14,634 nt of DNA from Physocladia obscura (lineage: Eukaryota > Chytridiomycota > Chytridiomycetes > Chytridiales > Chytriomycetaceae): NCBI GenBank assembly GCA_027596945.1, contig JADGJH010000770.1:1-14634 (forward strand). The letters are read 5' to 3'. The notes beneath the pieces were generated by a model. It worked only from the letters and a program-made list of their open reading frames with translations, was not told the DNA's origin and searched no databases. Made by a program: the position numbers and the translations under genes. Of the stretch, positions 10,981 through 14,634 are shown piece after piece. Every line of letters begins with the position of its first letter. The first letter of the stretch is position 1.

Positions 10981-11138
10981 GGGACTCTATTTTAAATAAA
11001 AACATAGTTCAAATATTATAAAATTACAATAAAATATTGCATATTTGGCCATGGATTTGGGCACTCACAAGAGATGTGTTAACCAGTAGAAAAATAAATA
11101 AAAAATGAAAGCCTTCTAAAATTTCCCCCGACAATTTG

Positions 11139-12560
11139 ATGAAAGTTCAACATAGCAGAAATAACCATTCAGCAAAATCGCAGCAGTATAAGGAAAGTTT
11201 TCCACTGTTCTCAATAACTGGCATTACTCCATCTCGTAAACTTCCGTTATTGCAAAGGAAGTTTACAATTCCGCAGCCAGGTTTACGGCCACGAACTACA
11301 GCTGCCACAAATCAAAAAGATCTCATATATGATACACAGTACGAAAATCGTCATGTCGAAGTAAGGCGAACAAGTTTGATTGATCGCTATGAGGAAAAGA
11401 AATTTGCGACATTTTTGGTGACACAACCACAATTTCGAGAAAAACATAAGTTTGCAACTGATGATGAAGTGCAAGCGGCAGAGGCAGCAGAACCATTTCA
11501 ACTATATATTGCTCCCTATGAATTTACACCGTCTTCGCTATTACTTCAACCCCCACCGCGACAAGAAACACCGCGTTTCCGGGAATCTTTTGCAACTCCG
11601 CCTATTATACTTTTGTCGGATGATGAATTGCCGCCAGAATGGGATTATACATTCTTGATTCCAATAGAAGGTTGGAATGATAAGCTAGATGTTTTAGTGT
11701 CAAAAACATTATGCGCGAATCCAGAGAACGGAGTTGCGTTTCCTTATTTTGACGAAATTCAGCTTTTGGAGATGCCTCTCGTATCAAGGCCAAGAAGTGC
11801 AGTGAATCGTCCGAAAAGTGGAAGGTCTTCAAAAAGTAATCAAAATTCAGCAGTCAAGAGTTTGTCTGGAATTGACGATGACGATGAGTTACGTGGAGAT
11901 ATTTCTATTCCGCACAGGAGTTCTTCTCAATATGGAGCTGAAACTATTTCCAAAACATTGTCAACTTCACGACAAAGTAGTTTTAGTTGTCATTATTCTG
12001 GAACAGTTTCGAAAAGTTCGGAAACTAAAGAGTATATTAGCTGTCTGAAAGGACCTGAAACTATCCAAGAAAATTCATTTTCAACTGAAAATATTGCCAC
12101 TGAACCCATCAATTTGGCTGGATCGAGATCCAACAATACAAAACAGACACCAATATCAATACCGCTAGCTTTATTTGAAGATTACGAACAGTTTCCAAAA
12201 ATCATTGGAGAGGAAGAAAAAAAGTTAAACAATTTGGCTCAATCCAAGGATGAAAAACTTCCACTGCTTGAAATATATTCGGAAGAGTGGAAAAAGGAGA
12301 AAATTTTGAAAGCGAATCTTCATCATCAAGATGGAGCAACCGTTGTCATTCGAAATAGGCAGTTGAAAACTCGAGACTTTGAAAGCGAAAGGAAAAAATT
12401 ACCTTCCAAATCAATTCCAAAGCTTCCAACATTAAAGGAAATCGGATTTTTTGTAAAAACAATCACACCATCAGCTGGAGCAACTAGGCGGGTGAAAAAA
12501 GATAAGGTGTGGGGAGAAGGAGGCGAACGACGAGCGAAAAATCTTTTCAAAAATCAGTGA
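11139..12560 (+). CDS. Unrecognised Ser/Lys-rich protein, 473 residues
   Basis: A single open frame runs from the first ATG after an in-frame stop to TGA. I do not recognise it, and no signal peptide or membrane span is visible. The N-terminal 100 residues are basic and Arg/Lys-rich (for example RRTSLIDRYEEKKFATFLV). Residues about 155-215 look folded: PPIILLSDDELPPEWDYTF, then an acidic and aromatic stretch and FPYFDEIQLLEMPL. Residues about 215-330 are Ser/Lys/Asn-rich and probably disordered, starting SRPRSAVNRPKSGRSSK. The C-terminal third alternates acidic and basic helices (EEEKKLNNLAQ, YSEEWKKEKILKAN) and ends strongly basic. This layout of short ordered islands in disordered linkers resembles poorly conserved cytoskeletal or flagellar proteins, but that is only a guess. 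Gene context gives no clue. Length and codon pattern support real coding. Confidence 0.65.
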   Translation: MKVQHSRNNHSAKSQQYKESFPLFSITGITPSRKLPLLQRKFTIPQPGLRPRTTAATNQKDLIYDTQYENRHVEVRRTSLIDRYEEKKFATFLVTQPQFREKHKFATDDEVQAAEAAEPFQLYIAPYEFTPSSLLLQPPPRQETPRFRESFATPPIILLSDDELPPEWDYTFLIPIEGWNDKLDVLVSKTLCANPENGVAFPYFDEIQLLEMPLVSRPRSAVNRPKSGRSSKSNQNSAVKSLSGIDDDDELRGDISIPHRSSSQYGAETISKTLSTSRQSSFSCHYSGTVSKSSETKEYISCLKGPETIQENSFSTENIATEPINLAGSRSNNTKQTPISIPLALFEDYEQFPKIIGEEEKKLNNLAQSKDEKLPLLEIYSEEWKKEKILKANLHHQDGATVVIRNRQLKTRDFESERKKLPSKSIPKLPTLKEIGFFVKTITPSAGATRRVKKDKVWGEGGERRAKNLFKNQ

Positions 12561-12596
12561 ATATTTTAACTTTAACATGGACCAATCCGCCTAAAA

Positions 12597-12618
12597 AAAA
12601 TAAAGTTCACTTTATTTT
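12597..12618. terminator. Palindrome carrying AATAAA on both strands
   Basis: AAAATAAAGT, then TC, then ACTTTATTTT is a perfect 10-bp inverted repeat with a 2-nt centre. It places AATAAA on the plus strand at 12599-12604, about 40 nt after the stop at 12560, and another AATAAA on the minus strand at 12611-12616. The plus-strand copy is a plausible poly(A) signal for the hypothetical gene. No minus-strand gene nearby obviously needs the other copy. Confidence 0.6.
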
Positions 12619-13199
12619 GGATGTCATGCAATTCTTATTTTAAAAGTTTTGATTCTCATCGACTTGATTTCTGAATTCCTAATTGCATTGTTTCCATATA
12701 CCGTTTCTAAAATGTATATGAACAAATAAGAAACAAGAGTAGTGATACGTATCTTAAATTTAAACATTAGGCAAATAGTGGAGTTATCGAAAGATGAAAA
12801 CAGATATGTTTCCTATTTTATGGTTAGAAAACGTAAGACATTTTACAAAGGAAGAAAATAGGCATAATAGAAAATATGAGTTTGAGAGAAGCCTCAGCTG
12901 GTACTGGTGCCGATAATTTTTTTTTTAGCATTTGTCCAAAAAATATAGAGTATATTCAAGTAAAGGAAATAAAAACAAATGAATATAAAGTGTGAAAATT
13001 TTGATTTAGTATTTATCTCCCATATTGATAATTGGTGGAAACAGGTATATTTATAATCCTGAATTGAGGACTCCTGAATTATACCAGCAAGGTTGAATGA
13101 AACCGAAACAAAAGCTGAAACATCAAGCGAAGGAAGGATGATTAGTTTGACTCATGGATTTTATACGAACAGTTCGGCGACTTTTCGCTTTCGATAACA
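12619..13199. promoter_or_regulatory. AT-rich spacer and promoter/leader of the SET-domain gene
   Basis: About 580 nt with no supported gene or RNA. A 39-codon frame at 12876-12995 begins MSLREASAGTGADN but turns into a Phe/Lys/Ile low-complexity run. The last 130 nt before the ATG at 13200 are less AT-rich and probably form the 5'UTR. The frame upstream of that ATG is open to a TAG but contains no other Met codon. No convincing TATA box is seen. Confidence 0.5.
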
Positions 13200-14174
13200 A
13201 TGCATCGCCTCCTGAAACAGATTGCTAATGGAATTGAGATTACGACATCGCCGATAGCTTACGGTGGACGAGGATTAATTGCACGACGGCCGATCGCACG
13301 TGGCGAACTTCTGTTTATTGAACAACCCTTTCTCTCTGCAATACGGCGAACCAGCGAACCAGCTGAACGAATATGCCATGATTGTTGGGGAAACACCGCA
13401 AACTCATGTGTGTGTCCTGGATCTGGATCAAGTACAGTAACAACATCACCACTACCCAAAGAACTTTTTTGGTGGAACAAGCTAGCCGCACAGTCACGCG
13501 CTAGGCTGACTGTACTTCCGGCATTCGTCAGATTGCGAGAGTCTCAGCTCTTGCGGCTCCAATCAGTCGGCGCCGATTCCACCGCTAATCCTGCCACGAT
13601 TGGCAAAGAAGGTGCGTTTACAATAATGGCCACTGATCTGCTAGGCCTTTCTCTGATGGATCTGGTGTCATCCGGCTCCCTCTCATCCTCCACAGCCCTT
13701 GCAAACAACCTCATCACCGGAAAGCAAATGCCACTGGTTGGGACTCCACAAGCTTGGATTGATCAATATAATGAAATCAAGGACGTGTTGTTACTCGATA
13801 AGGGATTGGTTGACCTGTTTTCGCTTAATTGGTATACTTCCCAAATGATGCGTCTGAATTTGAATACTTTTCAAACGTCCTTTCTTCCGATTAATTCAAA
13901 GGAACCTGTCATCGGCTCATGCTTGTATTTGTATGCCAGCATGTTTAATCATAGCTGCCAACCTAACGTAACAGTTGATTGGGTTGGAAATAATAACATT
14001 AATGCATACGCTCATACCGATATCAAAAACGGCGACGAGCTTTTTATCTCATACATTGGGCATATTGATGAAAATGAAAACGACGAAACTATTTTGGCGA
14101 ATCGCAGGGAATATTTTCGTTTCAATTATGGATTCATTTGTACTTGCTCCGTTTGCAAAATGCAAACTTCATAA
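13200..14174 (+). CDS. SMYD-like SET-domain methyltransferase
   Basis: An intronless 324-residue protein with the split SET domain of the SMYD/Set5-like group. GGRGLIARRPIARGELLFIE (22-41) is the N-terminal SET strand with its S-adenosylmethionine-binding GRG. RLNLNTFQ (218-225), GSCLYLYASMFNHSCQPNV (239-257) and GDELFISYI (278-286) form the catalytic core, including NHSCQPN and the catalytic Tyr region. RREYFRFNYGFICTCSVC (302-319) is the post-SET zinc cluster. The region that would hold a MYND finger keeps only CHDC (59-62) and CVC (70-72), without the later Cys/His pairs, and is followed by a long poorly conserved insert (about 75-180). The protein stops just after the post-SET cysteines, so the C-terminal helical repeats of animal SMYDs are absent. 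Lysine methylation of histones or other proteins is expected; the substrate is unknown. Confidence 0.9.
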   Translation: MHRLLKQIANGIEITTSPIAYGGRGLIARRPIARGELLFIEQPFLSAIRRTSEPAERICHDCWGNTANSCVCPGSGSSTVTTSPLPKELFWWNKLAAQSRARLTVLPAFVRLRESQLLRLQSVGADSTANPATIGKEGAFTIMATDLLGLSLMDLVSSGSLSSSTALANNLITGKQMPLVGTPQAWIDQYNEIKDVLLLDKGLVDLFSLNWYTSQMMRLNLNTFQTSFLPINSKEPVIGSCLYLYASMFNHSCQPNVTVDWVGNNNINAYAHTDIKNGDELFISYIGHIDENENDETILANRREYFRFNYGFICTCSVCKMQTS

Positions 14175-14549
14175 TTCCTTTTTGCAACTCAATTCGTATG
14201 GCAGTGGAGAATGCTCTAGTCTTTTCCATAAAAAGACTTGATTGTGTCAGTAATTAGGGCATACTATTTTTAAAGCTTTTTAAATAAAGGCATTTGTGTT
14301 AACTATTCAGCTAATTCAGTTTAAACATTGTCCCGAATGTATTTGATTTATATTGTATTGCCTAGAGTGGGGTTTATTAGTTTCAGGGTTGGTGGAGATT
14401 TGGGGGGGTTAACTGCAATTCAGTTTTACAAAAAAAAAACAATCTAAGGTATTTATTTGAAGTATTTTGATATGTGAGATTCTCATATAATGGTTGAGTT
14501 TATTCAAAACTCCTTGACTTTCTCTGATGATTATCTTTGTAAATATTTA
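14175..14549 (+). other. 3' flank of the SET-domain gene with poly(A) signal
   Basis: AATAAA at 14283-14288 lies 109 nt after the stop and is the likely poly(A) signal. The remainder is AT-rich with a G7 run at about 14402-14408. It contains no open frame of note and no recognisable RNA gene. Confidence 0.6.
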
Positions 14550-14634
14550 TTTATTTATATTCTGTAAATATTTGCATTTATTTATATTCTGTATATATGT
14601 GTTTATTTATATTTTGTATATAATTTTATTTATT
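14550..14634. repeat. AT-rich imperfect tandem repeat, about 25-bp period, running off the window
   Basis: The core TTTATTTATATTCTG, or TTTATTTATATTTTG, starts at 14550, 14577 and 14602, and a partial TTTATTTATT starts at 14625. The spacings are 27, 25 and 23 nt. The cores are linked by GTA/TATA-rich segments. The array reaches the end of the window, so its full length is unknown. Confidence 0.75.

Noticed and set aside
12876..12995. A 39-codon plus-strand frame beginning MSLREASAGTGADN
   Set aside because: It becomes low-complexity after 13 residues, has no splice or promoter context, and matches nothing I recognise.

Overview
This is eukaryotic nuclear DNA, most likely from a fungus and probably from an early-diverging, AT-rich lineage such as a chytrid. 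The reasons are short spliceosomal introns (48 to 103 nt) with T-rich tracts and TTAAC/CTAAC-like branch sites, AATAAA signals after most genes, an EF-1alpha carrying the insertion near residue 220 that marks opisthokonts, a KilA-N/APSES-type transcription factor, and an RXT2-like Rpd3L subunit. The last two are fungal specialities. The species cannot be named from the sequence alone.

Layout. Positions 262-4931 (minus) hold one four-exon gene, read here as about 1490 residues, with an N-terminal GDS1/HARE-type winged helix, long disordered stretches, a KilA-N (APSES-like) domain and a Gly-rich tail. Positions 5265-6710 (minus) hold EF-1alpha, with one coding intron and a probable 5'UTR intron of the same length and similar signals. 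A divergent promoter region (about 6787-7336) separates it from a plus-strand UBR7-type E3 ligase (7337-8722, two exons). Only 78 nt later comes a four-exon RXT2-like gene (8801-9582).

Positions 9583-11138 form an AT-rich, gene-poor stretch. It contains a possible 52-residue membrane micro-ORF on the minus strand and two unrecognised minus-strand open frames. A TATA box precedes an unrecognised 473-residue, Ser/Lys-rich protein (11139-12560), which ends near a palindrome carrying AATAAA on both strands. After an apparently empty 0.6 kb spacer comes an intronless SMYD-like SET-domain protein with a degenerate MYND region (13200-14174). The window ends in an AT-rich tandem repeat.

Four of the six main genes have chromatin or transcription roles: the KilA-N factor, the UBR7 histone ligase, the RXT2 deacetylase subunit and the SET methyltransferase. 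They do not form an operon, and their proximity may be chance. I see no mobile element, RNA gene, CRISPR array or clearly new multi-gene system. The items most worth a second look are the winged-helix plus KilA-N architecture, the matched EF-1alpha introns, the insertion in the UBR box, the close UBR7/RXT2 junction and the membrane micro-ORF.
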